Below, piece by piece: positions 29,424 to 40,210 of a DNA stretch of 64,000 nt. The translations under genes were made by a program, and so were the position numbers. Numbering within the stretch: position 1 is the stretch's first letter; the number at the start of each line of letters is the position of its first letter. Source of the DNA: DATLGB01 sp963740765. Its GTDB lineage: Bacteria > Actinomycetota > Thermoleophilia > Solirubrobacterales > Solirubrobacteraceae. The notes under the pieces are model-generated. The model did not search any database. It worked only from the letters and a program-made list of their open reading frames with translations, and was not told the origin of the DNA. The stretch covers positions 488,608 to 552,607 of the forward strand of contig CAVUFN010000010.1 of assembly GCA_963740765.1 (NCBI GenBank), written 5' to 3'.

Positions 29424-30605
29424 GTGCGCTCCACCGACGTCGTGATCATCGGCGCAGGTGCCGCCGGCCTGATGTGCGCCCTGACCGCCGCCGCGCGCGG
29501 CCGCGAGGTGCTGCTCATCGAGCACGCCAACAAGGCGGGCAAGAAGATCCTCATGTCCGGCGGCGGCCGCTGCAACTTCACCAACATGTACGCGGAGCCG
29601 GCCAACTTCTTCTCGCAGAACCCGCACTTCTGCAAGTCGGCCCTGGCCCGCTACACGCCGTGGGACTTCATCGCCATGGTCAGCGAGCACGGCGTGCCCT
29701 ACCACGAGAAGAAGCTCGGCCAGCTGTTCTGCGACAACAAGTCCAAGGACATCCTCGACATGCTGCTGCGACGAGTGCGAGCGGGCCGGCGTCGAGCTGC
29801 ACCTGGACACCGCGGTGCAGCGGATCGAGAAGACCGACGGCCGGCTACGTGCTGGGCACCGACCTCGGGCCGGTCGCCGCGCAGTCGGTGGTGATCGCCA
29901 CCGGCGGCCTGTCGATCCCGACGCTGGGCGCCACCGGCTTCGGCTACGAGGTCGCCCGCCAGTTCGGCCACAACGTGCTGGCCACCCGCGCCGGCCTGGT
30001 GCCGTTCACCATCACCGACCAGCTCAAGGAGCTGTGCATCGAGCTGTCCGGCACGTCGGTGGCCTGCGTGGTCAGCTGCAACGGCCAGAGCTTCCGCGAG
30101 AACATCCTCTTCACCCACCGCGGCCTCAGCGGCCCGGCGATCCTGCAGATCTCCTCGTTCTGGCAGCTCGGCGACGCCGTGGAGATCAACCTGCTGCCCG
30201 ATCACGACGCGCTCGAATGGCTGCAGGGCCAGCAGGCCGCGCGTCCCGACAGCGAGCTGAAGACCGTGCTGGGCGAGGTCTTCACCAAGAAGATGGCGGC
30301 CCTGCTGGCCGAGCACTGGTTCGCGTCCAAGCCGATGAAGCAGTACACGCCGGCCGAGCTGCGCGACATCGCCGACACGCTCGGCGCCTGGCAGGTGGTG
30401 CCGGCCGGCACCGAGGGCTACCGCACCGCCGAGGTCACGCTGGGCGGCGTCGACACCCGCGAGGTGTCGTCGAAGACGATGGAGTCGCTGCAAGAGCCCG
30501 GGCCTGTACTTCATCGGCGAGGTGCTCGACGTCACCGGCCACCTGGGCGGCTTCAACTTCCAGTGGGCCTGGGCGTCGGGCTACGCGGCGGCGCAGTACG
30601 TCTGA
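29424..30605 (+). CDS. HI0933/BaiN-type flavoprotein (frameshifted)
   Basis: GTG 29424 begins RSTDVVIIGAGAAGLMCALT, the FAD-binding Rossmann motif. The family segments follow: NKAGKKILMSGGGRCNFTNM, CKSALARYTPWDFIAMV, HGVPYHEKKLGQLFCDNKSK, GGLSIPTLGATGFGYEVARQ, ILFTHRGLSGPAILQ and the C-terminal GEVLDVTGHLGGFNFQWAWA. About 392 residues, normal for HI0933 proteins, which are NAD(P)/FAD-dependent oxidoreductases of largely unknown substrate. Three GC/CG insertions break the frame (about 29770, 29845, 30490). The wording closely resembles gammaproteobacterial members as I remember them, suggesting transfer. Confidence 0.9.
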
Positions 30606-32505
30606 GATCCTGAACCGCCTGGTGACCGCGGCGCCGCTGCCCTTCGCATTCACGCCCTGGACCTGCAGGCGGTAGGTGCCGACGCGGAGCGCCTTGCCCT
30701 TGAGCCGGCCGGTGAAGCGGAACGTGATCGCCCCGGCCGCGTCGGCGTGCGACAGCTTCCCCACCGTCGTCAGCCGGGAGCAGGCCTTGCCCTTGGCGCC
30801 CTTCTTGCGCTTGACGCACTTCGCGCCCTTCGTGGTGCCCGGACGCACCCGGGCGATCGTCACCGTGGTGATCGACGCCTGGTCGATCGTGTAGCTGAGG
30901 CTGGTACCGACCGGCGCCTTCCTCTTCTTGGCTATCGACGCGCCGGAGCGGGCGGCGGCGAAGCGCGACGGCGTGAGCTTGAGGCGCGTGATCGCGGGCG
31001 CGGCCGCCGGACCGTCGGCGCCCGGCGGGTTCGCGCCGTGCGGTGTCGGGGTCGGCGCCGTCGATGATGCCGTCCCCGTCGGCGTCGGGGTCACAGGCGT
31101 CGCCCTGCGCGTCACCGTCCAGTGTCGGACTGGGTCGGGTTCGCGACCAGCGGGCAGTTGTCGGCGGTGTCGGCGACGCCGTCCCCGTCGTCGTCGGTGT
31201 CCTCGAAGTCCTTGCAGCCGTCGCCGTCCGTGTCCCCGCCGGGGCCGATCGCGGCCTGCGGACAGGCGTCGGCCGCGTCCGCGACGCCGTCGTCGTCGTC
31301 ATCGGGGTCCTCCTCGTCCTGACAGCCGTCGCGGTCGAAGTCGGGCCCGGCGCCGATGGTCCCCCGGGGGCAGGCGTCGACGGTGTCGTCGAAGGCGTCG
31401 TTGTCGTCGTCGGCATCACACGCGTCGCCCTCCCCGTCGGACGGCGTGTAGTCCTCCTGCCCGACGTTCGCCACGTCCGGGCAGTTGTCGAGCGCCGAGT
31501 AGATGACGTCGGCGTCCGGGTCCACGCAGAGGCTGGAGGTGACGGTCAGGCCCCACGACACGAACGTCCCGCCGCCCCCGCCGGCGCCGTCGTCGCCGAC
31601 CGTGAACGTCCAGTCGCCGGCGGCGGGCCCGAACTCGAGCACGCCCAGCGGCGACTCGGGCCGGAACGACCCGGTGAAGGGCGCGCTGCCGGCGGAGATC
31701 GCCGTTCCCGCCGTGTCGTCGAACGTCGTGTCGACGAAGTTCGCGCCCGACCCGCCGCGGTGGGTGACCAGCGGGACGGTGGTGCTCCCGCGCTTGAAGG
31801 TCGCGACGACCTCGCCGTCGGCGGGGTGGTCGACGTTCATCGTGACCGTCACGCCGGTGACGGTGCCCGCCCCGACCGTCCTCTGCGTGGTCGACAGCGA
31901 TCCGAAGTCGCCGAAGTGAACGCCGACCTTCGAGAGGGAGCCATCGCAGACGGCGACGCCGGTGGCGCAGACCGCGGTGCTCGGGTTCAGCCCCCACGAC
32001 ACCAGTGTCTGCTGTCCCGCCCGCCGGGGCGCGAGCTCCCCGACGTTGTCCTTGACCGTCAGGGTCCACACCCCGCCGATCGGCCCGTCATCGAAGCGCG
32101 CTGAGCGCCTGGGCCGGCTTGAAGGTCCCGCTGTAGGGCGCCGAACCGGTGCCGATCGCGCCCGCCGCCTCGTCGTCGAAGACGGTGTTGGTGAGGTTGG
32201 ACCCGGACGCCCCGTTTCCGCTGAGGAGGGTGACCGTCTTGCCGTTGTGGGAGAGCGTGATGCTCAGGTCGCCGGTGTTCGGATGGATGATCTTGACGCG
32301 CGCGTTGACGTCCTCGAGCGTCCCTCCGTCGGCGGTCAACCCGGGCCTCGACGTACATCGAGCTGGAGGCCTGCGTGGGCGGGCCGTTGCCGATCGTGAC
32401 GTCCGCCGGGTGGATCTGGGTTCCGCAGGAGCTCGCCGCCGCGGCCGACGGGATGCACGCGAGGATCGCGAGCGTCACTGCCACCGACCACGCGAAGCGT
32501 CCCAT
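30581..32505 (-). CDS. Secreted P-domain and thrombospondin-type-3-repeat protein
   Basis: ATG 32505 starts GRFAWSVAVTLAILACIPSA followed by AAA, a signal peptide. Two proprotein-convertase P-type domains follow: the first has VKIIHPNTGDLSITLSHNGK and TLLSGNGASGSNLTNTVFDD; the second has VTMNVDHPADGEVVATFKRG and GGSGANFVDTTFDDTAGT with WTFTVGDDGAG. Then come about five calcium-binding thrombospondin type 3 repeats rich in Asp (DADDDNDAFDDTVDACP, DPDDDDDGVADAADACP, DTDDDGDGVADTADNCP). A C-terminal beta-rich domain ends near 30600 with THRFTGRLKG-like and YRLQVQGVNAKGSG segments. It should be a large calcium-stabilised extracellular protein. There is no protease domain. Frameshifts near 32340, 32100 and 31125; the stop is uncertain. 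Confidence 0.8.
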
Positions 32506-32514
32506 GGCGCAACC

Positions 32515-33366
32515 CTACTCCAGGGACGATGACGAGCTTGACGCCCGGCGACTGCGACTGGCGCTCCCAGGCGGTGGCGATGTCATCCAGCGCGTAGGTC
32601 TCGCACGGGACCGACAACCGACCCGCAGCGGCGTGCTCCCACATCGCTCGCAGCGCCGCTGCGCGGACCTCGGGGGGGGAGGCGAAGTTCGTGTGCCCGA
32701 GGATCTCGAGCTCCTTGAAGCGGATGTCGGCTGACGCGAGGGTCGCCTCGCCGCCCGCGGACTGGCCGATCTGCACGAGCCGGCCGCGGAAGGCCATCGC
32801 TCGACCGCCGCCGCGGCGGGCTGCCCCACAGCGGGTCGATCACGACGTCGAACTCCTCGTCGAAGGCCGGGTCGTCGCCCAGCTAACGAAGGCGTCCGCG
32901 CCGCTGACCTCCCGGCGCGCGGCGGCGACGACGCGGCCCGCGCCGCGCAGCCGCGCGCTGCAGCGCGACGCGCCGACCGGGCCGCTCGCGCCCAGCACCA
33001 GCACCCGGTCGCCCTCGGCCAGCCGCGCGCGGTCGAGCGCGAGCCAGGCCGCCAGCCCGGCCACGCCGTAGGCGACCGCGTCCGCGTCCTCGACGCCGTC
33101 CGGCACCTCGACGCACTCCGGGCCTCCGCCCGCTCGGCGAACGCGCGCCCGAGAAGTACACGCGCCTGCCGTCGGCGTCCGGCCGACGCCCTCGGGCCGA
33201 GCACGGCCGGCAGCTCGGGCCGCCGCGCCGCCAGCGTCCCCGACGCGACCCGCAGGTCGATCGGGTTCAAGCCCGCGGCGAGGACCTTGACGACCTCGTC
33301 GCCCGCGGGTCGGCCGAGTCCTCGACGACCGGCGTCGGCGCCGTACTCGTGGAGGACCGCCGCGCG
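32515..33366 (-). CDS. Quinone oxidoreductase-like MDR protein (frameshifted)
   Basis: The medium-chain dehydrogenase/reductase fold is readable leftward: AVLHEYGADA, GEVVKVLAAGLNPIDLRVAS, GTLAARRPELPAVLG, GVEDADAVAYGVAGLAAWLA, then the nucleotide-binding GDRVLVLGASGPVGRVALQL, GRLVQIGQSAGGEATL, and a C-terminal LDDIATAWERQSQSPGVKLV ending ISLE before TAG. Zinc-ligand Cys residues of alcohol dehydrogenases are absent, so this is of the zinc-free quinone oxidoreductase type, using NADPH. The start codon is masked by errors just after the stop of the upstream gene. Several errors fall between 32800 and 33340. Confidence 0.8.
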   Translation of the reverse strand, partial: RAAVLHEYGADAGRRGLGRPAGDEVVKVLAAGLNPIDLRVASGTLAARRPELPAVLGPRASAGRRRQARVLLGRAFAERAEARSASRCRTASRTRTRSPTAWPGWRPGSRSTARGWPRATGCWCWARAARSARRAAARGCAARAASSPPRAGRSAARTPSLAGRRPGLRRGVRRRDRPAVGQPAAAAVERWPSAAGSCRSASPRAARRPSRQPTSASRSSRSSGTRTSPPPPRSAQRRCERCGSTPLRVGCRSRARPTRWMTSPPPGSASRSRRASSSSSSLE

Positions 33367-33368
33367 CT

Positions 33369-34473
33369 CTACTTCAGCTTCAGCGTGCTGACCAGAGGCC
33401 GCCGTGGTCGGAGGCCACGAGCCCGCCGGCCGACGACGGACGGGTCGGACCCGGTCACGGCGCCCACTGCTTGAGCTCGGCTTGGCGAAGACGTGGTCGA
33501 CCGTGTGGTCGAAGCGGTAGCGCCGATGCGGCCGGACACGTCCGGGTAGCAGCAGGTCTGCCGCGTGCCGAGGTTGGTCAGCCCGAAGTCGAGAGCGCGT
33601 TGAAGGCGTGCTCGTCCCCGGCGATGGTGAACCCGGGGCCGATCTTGTCCTTGGCGCCGCCCGAGTTGAAGTCGCCGAGCGCGATGAGCTGCTTCGCGTG
33701 CGCACGGGCCGCCCTTGGCGAACAGCTCGCGGGCCTGCGCCTCGCGGATCGCGGGGTCGCCGAACGACTCGAGGTGCGTGTTGACGAAGCGGAACTGTCT
33801 TCTTGCCGACCTTGGCCTCGACCGAGGTCCAGCCGCGGTCGATGTTGACCTCGATCTCGCCGCCGAGCAGCACCTTGTAGAGCGTCTTGAAGTGGCCTTC
33901 TCGCGCGGAGACCTTCACCTTGCTGCCCTTGCGGACGAGGATCGCGTCGCGCATCGTCAGCCGGCCGTCCTCGTCGGCGCCGCACAGCGGCAGGCGAGGC
34001 GTCCTGCGTCGCGTCGCTGAAGTCGCGGTCGGCCGGAAGCTCCTGGTCGAACTCGTCCTGGACGACGGCGACGCGGTATTGGCGCCGCCTGAGGTCGTCG
34101 AGCAGCGTCCCCAGGAAGTCGTAGCGGACCTCGTCGCCGGCGGGCCCGGTGAAGTCGGCGTCCTCCTGGAAGCGCCACAGGGCGGCCTCCTGCAGGCCGA
34201 GGAGGTCCGGCTTGGCCTTGGCGATCTCCGCCGCGAGCAGCTTGGAGCGCTCGGGGAAGTTCGAGGCGTCGACGTCGTTGAGGATCTTGCCGCCGGCGTC
34301 GATGGCGTCGCAGATGCTGCCGGCGCTGATGGCCGGGCCGAGATCGGCGCCGAGGTACAGGTTGCGGCTCATCACCGTGACGGTCGGCGCCTTGGCCGTT
34401 GTTGTTTGGAGGCGGCGGCGGGCATGGGCAGCAACAGGGCGGTCGCGAGGGCGGCGAACAGGGGCTTCCTCAT
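33369..34473 (-). CDS. Secreted endonuclease/exonuclease/phosphatase-fold protein
   Basis: ATG 34473 begins RKPLFAALATALLLPMPAAA, a signal peptide. The mature part starts VMSRNLYLGADLGPAIS, the conserved strand of the EEP fold, then KAKPDLLGLQEAALWR with the metal-binding Glu in LQE, YDFLGTLLDDLRRRQYRVAV, then in corrected frame FVNTHLESFGDPA with the conserved Asn-Thr-His and LIALGDFNSGGAKDK with the GDFN motif. It ends with a SDHGGLWS segment holding the SDH motif and stops at TAG 33369-33371. All catalytic motifs of the fold are present, so a metal-dependent secreted nuclease or phosphodiesterase is likely. About seven one-base errors. Confidence 0.87.
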
Positions 34474-34501
34474 ACGCGTGACCCTAGGGTCCGAGCCGCC
34501 C

Positions 34502-35092
34502 ATGGAGATCCGCTTCGACGAGCGCGGGCTCGCGCCGTGCGTCATCCAGGACTGGCGCACGGGCGAGGTGCTGACGCTCGCCTACATGAACGCCGAGGCG
34601 CTCGCGCGCACGCGCGAGACCGGCGAGCTGCACCTGTGGAGCCGCAGCCGCGACGAGCTGTGGCACAAGGGCGCGACGTCGGGCAACACGCAGGCGGTCC
34701 GCGCGCTGCGCTTCGACTGCGACGCGGACGCGCGTGCTCGCGCTCGTCGAGCCCGCCGGCCCGGCCTGCCACACCGGCGAGCGCACCTGCTTCCACAGCG
34801 GGCGAGCTCGAGCCGCGCCGCGCCGCACGAGGCGCTGCCCGGCCTCGAGCGCACGATCGCCGAGCGCGCGCGGCACCGGGCTCCTACACGGACACGCTGC
34901 TCGACCGACCGCGTTCATCGGCGCGAAGGTCGAGGAGGAGGCCGAGGAGGTCGCCCGCGCCGCGCGCGAGGAGACCGACGAGCGCGTCGCCGAGGAGGCC
35001 GCCGACGTCCTCTACCACCTGACCGTGCTGCTGGCCGCGCGCGGCCTGTCGCTCGCGACGCCGAGGAGGTGCTCCTTGAGCGGCGCCGCTGA
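34502..35092 (+). CDS. hisI: Bifunctional PRA-cyclohydrolase/PRA-PPase HisIE (frameshifted)
   Basis: HisIE performs steps two and three of histidine synthesis. ATG 34502 gives the HisI half EIRFDERGLAPCVIQDWRTG, VLTLAYMNAEALARTRETGE, LHLWSRSRDELWHKGATSGN, DCDADA, then PAGPACHTGERTCFH, in which Asp and Cys residues bind the metal. The HisE half from about residue 110 reads FIGAKVEEEAEEVARAAREE and EEAADVLYHLTVLLAARGLS. It ends LLERRR before TGA 35090-35092. The fused form is less usual in Actinobacteria, where hisI and hisE are often separate. Clear GC insertions at about 34735 and 34805, and a complex error near 34905. Confidence 0.9.
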   Translation: MEIRFDERGLAPCVIQDWRTGEVLTLAYMNAEALARTRETGELHLWSRSRDELWHKGATSGNTQAVRALRFDCDADARARARRARRPGLPHRRAHLLPQRASSSRAAPHEALPGLERTIAERARHRAPTRTRCSTDRVHRREGRGGGRGGRPRRARGDRRARRRGGRRRPLPPDRAAGRARPVARDAEEVLLERRR

Positions 35093-35112
35093 GCTCGCGA
35101 GCGCTGACCGGC

Positions 35113-36569
35113 GTGATCACGCCGACGCTCGAGGAGGTCCGCGTCCTCGCCGCCAACGGGACGGCGAGCACCGCCTGATCCCGATCACCCAGACCGTGAT
35201 CGAGGACACCGAGACGCCGGTCTCGGCGTTCCTCAAGCTGCGCGGCGACGGCCCCGCGTTCCTGCTCGAGTCCGCCGAGCAGGGCCAGCGCGTCGGGCGC
35301 TGGTCGTTCATCGGCTACAAGCCGCGCTCCGTGCTGCGCTGGTCGCTGGCCGACGGCGGCGACCCGTACGCGCTCGCCGCCGCCGAGGCGGTCGCCGAGC
35401 ACCGCCAGGCCATCCGCCCCGACCTGCCGCCGTTCGCCGGCGGCGCGGTCGGCTTCTTCGGCTACGACTGCGTGCGCGCCGTCGAGCGCCTGCCCGGCGC
35501 CCAACCCGGACCCGCTCGGGCTGCCCGACATGGCGCTGATGCTCTCCGACGTGCATCGTCGCCTTCGACCACCTCAAGCACACGACGACGGTGCTCGCCA
35601 ACGTCGACGCCGACGACGTCGACGCCGGCTACGCGCGCGCCGTCGCGGCGATCGCCGAGGTGCGCGAGCGGCTCGCCGGCCCGCTGCCCGCGCGCGGCCG
35701 CAGGCCGAGCGCCGACCCGCCCGCGTTCCAGCTCCAACATGCCGCGCGAGGCGTTCGAGGCGATGGTCGCGCGGATCGTCGAGTACGTCCACGCCGGCGA
35801 CGCCTTCCAGGTCGTGCCGTCGCAGCGCTGGAGCGCGGCGGTCGACCGTCGAGCCGTTCTCGATCTACCGCGGCCTGCGCGCGGTCAACCCGTCGCCGTA
35901 CATGTACTTCCTGGACTTCGAGGACTTCCAGATCGTCGGCGCCTCGCCCGAGCCGCTGCGTCACGGTCGACCGGCCGCCGCGTCGCCGACGCGCCCGATC
36001 GCCGGCACGCGCCCGCGCGGCGGCGACGCCGAGGAGGACGCGGCGCATCGCCGAGGAGCTGCTCGCCGACGAGAAGGAGCGCGCCGAGCACGTGATGCTC
36101 GTCGACCTCGGCCGCAACGACCTCGGCCGCGTCTGCGAGTACGGCAGCGTCGCAGGTCGAGACGCTTCATGGCCGTCGAGACCTACTCGCACGTCATCCA
36201 CATCGTCTCCGACGTCGCCGGGCACGCTGCGCGCCGGACGTCAGCGCGATCGACGCGCTGCGCTCGCGTCCTCCCCGCCGGCACGCTGTCCGGCGCGCCG
36301 AAGGTGCGCGCGATGGAGATCATCGACGAGCTCGAGCCGGTCAAGCGCGGCGCCTACGGCGGCGCGGTCGGCTACCTGTCCTACACCGGCGACCTCGACA
36401 CCTGCATCTGCATCCGCACCGTCGTCTTCAAGGACGGCCGCGCCCACGTCCAGGCCGGCGGCGGCACCGTCGCCGACGCCGAGCCCGACTACGAGTACGA
36501 GGAGTCCGGGCCAAGGCGCGCGGCGTGGTCGCGCGCGATCGAGCTGGCCGCGCGCCAGCCGGAGTGGCC

Positions 36570-36573
<4 letters not shown>
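35113..36573 (+). CDS. trpE: Anthranilate synthase component I (frameshifted)
   Basis: TrpE makes anthranilate from chorismate, with ammonia from TrpG. I place the start at GTG 35113 (ITPTLEEVRVLAANG). Corrected segments: ETPVSAFLKLRGDGPAFLLE, the feedback motif LLES, AGDAFQVVPSQRWSAAV, SPYMYFLDFEDFQIVGASPE, ATRPIAGTRPRGGDAEED, HVMLVDLGRNDLGRVCEYGS, GTLSGAPKVRAMEIIDELEP and YGGAVGYLSYTGDLDTCICI. All active-site motifs are present, so the gene is intact apart from about fourteen one-base errors, nearly all CG/GC pairs. Its TGA overlaps the trpG start. Confidence 0.95.
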
Positions 36574-37139
<566 letters not shown>

Positions 37140-37147
<8 letters not shown>

Positions 37148-38187
37148 CCCCGTCCTCACCGAGGCCATCGACGCGCTCGCCTCCGGCCACGACCTCTCGC
37201 GCCGACGCAGGCCGCCGCCGTGCTCGCCGAGATCATGGCCGGCGACGCGTCCGAGGTCGAGACCGCCGGCGTTCCTGATCGCGCTGCGCACCAAGGGCGA
37301 GACGGTCGAGGAGCTCGTCGGGCTCGCGCGCACGATGCGCGCGTTCGCGACGCCCGGTGCGCGCCGCGCGCGACGACCTGGTCGACACCGCCGGCACCGG
37401 CGGCGGGCGCCCGACCTTCAACGTCTCGACGACCGCCGCGCTGGTCGCCGCCGGCGCGGGCTGCGCGGTCGCCAAGCACGGCAACCGCTCGGCCACCGGC
37501 CGGTCGGGCTCGGCCGACGTGCTCGAGGCGCTCGGCGTGCGCATCGACCTCGACGCCCGAGGCCGTCGCCGCGCTGCATCGAGCGAGGTCGGCTTCGGCT
37601 TCATGTTCGCGCCCGCCCACCACGGCGCCACGCGCTTCGTCGTCCCGGTGCGCAAGGAGCTCGCCGTGCGCACGATCTTCAACTTCCTCGGCCCGCTGAC
37701 CAACCCGGCCGGCGCCGCGCGCCAGGTCATCGGCGTGTCCGACCCGGCGCTACCTCGACACGTGGCCGGCGCGCTGGCGCGCTCGGCGCCGAGCAAGGCG
37801 CTGGTAGTGTCGCAGCGAGGACGGCCTCGACGAGCTGAGCACGCCGGCGCCACGCGGGTCGTCGAGGTCGACGGCGGCGCGCTGCGCGCCTACGACGTCG
37901 CGCCGGAGGACGTCGGGCTCGCGCCGCGCGCCGCTCGACGACGTCGCGCGGCGGCACGCCGGCGGAGAACGCCGACGATCGCGCGGCGCGATCTTCGCCG
38001 GCGAGCCCGGCCCGCGCGCGCGACCTCGCGGTGCTCAACGCCGGCGCCGCGATCTACGTCGGCCGGGCGGGCCGACGACCTCGAGGCGCGGCGTCCGCGC
38101 CGCCGAGGCGGCGATCGACTCCGGCGCCGCCGCCGACGCGCTGGACGCGCTCGGTCGCGCCTGACGCCGAGCTGGCTGCCCGCATGA
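37140..38187 (+). CDS. trpD: Anthranilate phosphoribosyltransferase (frameshifted)
   Basis: TrpD transfers phosphoribose to anthranilate. I choose TTG 37140, which gives PNPVLTEAIDALASGHDLS directly. Then DQAAAVLAEIMAGDASEVET, DLVDTAGTGGGRPTFNVSTT (the GTGGD-type PRPP loop), AVAKHGNRSATGRSGSADVL, FMFAPAHHGATRFVVPVRKE and FNFLGPLTNPAGAARQVIGV. The C-terminal third is the most damaged stretch of the operon, but DVAPEDVGLAP and LNAGAAIYVG are clear. About 345 residues. The stop (38185-38187) overlaps the trpC ATG. Confidence 0.95.
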
Positions 38188-38986
38188 GACGTCCTCGAGC
38201 GAGATCGTCGAGCGCACCTGCGAGGAGGTCGACCGCCGCCGCGAGGCGTGCCGCTGGCCGAGCTGGAGGCCGCCGCTGCCGGCGCGCGACGAGCCGCGCC
38301 CGTTCGCCGAGGCGCTGACCGCGCCCGGGCATCTCGGTGATCGCCGAGCACAAGCGCCGCTCGCCGTCGGCCGGCACGATCCGCGAGGGCGCGACGCGTC
38401 GAGGAGTCGTCGCGGCCTACGAGCGCGGCGGCGCCGCGGCGCTGTCGATGCTCACCGAGGAGCACGCAGTTCGGCGGCTCGCTCGACGACCTGCGCGCGG
38501 CGCGCGCCGCCACCGAGCTGCCGATCCTGCGCAAGGACTTCATCGTCGACCCCTACCAGGTCTACGAGGCGGCGGCCGCCGGCGCCGACGCGATCCTGCT
38601 GATCGTCGCCGCGCTGCACCCCGACGACCTCGGCGTGCTGCTGCGCGAGGCGCGCGGCGCTCGATCTCGACGTGCTGGTCGAGATCCACGACGAGGAGGA
38701 GCTCGACGTCGCGCTCGAGCGTCGACGCCGACGTGATCGGCATCAACAACCGCGACCTGCGCGACTTCTCGGTCGACCTCGCAGCGCACCTTCGACCTGC
38801 TCGCCGACGTCCCGGCGGGCAAGATCGTCGTGTCGGAGTCCGGCATCTCGCACGCGCGAGCAGCTCGAGGAGCTCGAGCGCGTCGGCGTCGACGCCGTGC
38901 TGGTCGGGGAGACGCTGATGCGCGCCGCCGGACATCGAGGCGGCCTGCCGCGACGCTCGCCGGGCGACCGAGCCGACGAGCTTTAG
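38184..38986 (+). CDS. trpC: Indole-3-glycerol phosphate synthase (frameshifted)
   Basis: TrpC closes the indole ring. Corrected segments: EIVERTCEEVDRRRE, ISVIAEHKRRSPSAGTIREG with the catalytic Lys, ALSMLTEEHQFGGSLDDL, LPILRKDFIVDPYQVYEAAA, GADAILLIVAALHPDDLGVL, DLDVLVEIHDEEELDVAL, VIGINNRDLRDFSVDL and KIVVSESGISHAREQLEEL. All TIM-barrel active-site residues (Lys, Glu, Asn, Glu, Ser) are there. Start ATG 38184 overlaps the trpD stop. About nine one-base errors. It ends the first trp cluster; trpF, trpB and trpA follow 8.3 kb downstream. Confidence 0.95.
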
Positions 38987-39024
38987 CGCGCCGTTCAGCG
39001 GCCGCCGACGCACCCTGGCGCCGC

Positions 39025-40210
39025 ATGCGCAAGCTGCTCGCCACCCCGCTCGCGTCCGCCGTGATCGGCGGCGGCGTCACCGCCGGCGTCCTGCTCGGCG
39101 CCGGCGTGGTCGACGGCGAGCGCGACCACGACGTCTACCAGCAGGCGCCGCTGGCGCGGCGCCGCCGGCGACGGCAGCGCGACGCCGGGCTGACGGCGCG
39201 CGACATCTACAAGCGCGACGCGCCCGGCGTCGTCTTCGTCCGCGTCGCGCACGTGCAGCCGACGCCTCGCCGTTCGACCTCTACGGCGCCGGCACGCAGA
39301 GCGCGCGAGGCCACCGGCTCGGGCTTCGTGCTCGACGACGAGGGCCACATCCTCACCAACGCCCACGTCGTCGACGGCGCGACCGCGGTGGCGGTGACGT
39401 TCTCCGGCAAGACGACCCGCGACGCGCAGATCGTCGGCAAGGACGAGTCGCACCGACCTCGCGCTGCTGCAAGGTCGACCCGGACGGGCTCGACCTGCAG
39501 CCGCTCGAGCTCGGCGACTCGGCGACCGTCGCAGGTCGGCGACCCGACGGTCGCGATCGGCAACCCGTTCGGCTTCGACCGCACGCTCACCACCGGCGTC
39601 GTCTCGGCGCTGCAGCGGCGCATCACCGCGCCCGACGGCTACACGATCGAGAACGTCATCCAGACCGACGCCGCGATCAACCCCGGCAACTCGGGCGGCC
39701 CGCTGATCGACGCCGGCGGCCGCGTGATCGGCATCAACTCCCAGATCGCCACGGGCGGCGGACCGGCAGCGGCTCGGTCGGCATCGGCTTCGCCGTCCCG
39801 ATCGACACCGCCAAGCGGGTCGTCGCGCGAGCTCAAGGCGCACGGCCGCGTCGAGCGCCCGTGGCTCGGGCTCGAGTTCGTGCCATCACGGACCGATGCG
39901 CTCGCTCGACCTCGGCGCGAGACCGGCCTGCTCGTCCAGCACGTGATGCCCGGCGGCCCGGCCGCGGCGGCCGGCGTCCGCGGCGGCAACCGCCCGTCGA
40001 CCTCAACACGGGCGAGGAGTGCTCCTCGGCGGCGACGTCGTCACGCGATCGACGGGACGCCCATCGCAGCGCCGACGACCTGCGCGGGCGCTCGAGGGCC
40101 GCAAGCCGGGCGACGCGGTCGAGGTCGCGCTCGAGCGCGACGGCAAGCCGATGACGGTCTGCGTCACCCTGGGCGACCAGCCCGCCGGCCGCCCCGACGC
40201 TGCGGTACGT
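39025..40210 (+). CDS. HtrA/DegP-type membrane serine protease with PDZ domain (frameshifted)
   Basis: ATG 39025 opens an N-terminal membrane anchor (LASAVIGGGVTAGVLLGAGV). The trypsin-like domain has the triad His in HILTNAHVVDGATAV, Asp in the corrected STDLALLKVDPDG, and Ser in NPGNSGGPLIDAGGRVIGIN, plus TVAIGNPFGFDRTLTTGVVS. A PDZ domain follows from about residue 290 (GLLVQHVMPGGPAAAAGVRG, ADDLRGALEGRKPGDAVEV). Such proteases degrade misfolded proteins outside the membrane. About eight errors; the stop is not resolvable around 40205, so the end is approximate. Confidence 0.92.

Noticed and set aside
31050..32104. Rightward open frame over the P-domain gene
   Set aside because: It is the antisense of the TSP3 and P-domain coding sequence, which has a signal peptide and known repeats.
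35092..35113. Trp leader peptide or attenuator before trpE
   Set aside because: The gap between hisIE and trpE is about 20 bases and holds neither a Trp-codon leader nor alternative hairpins.
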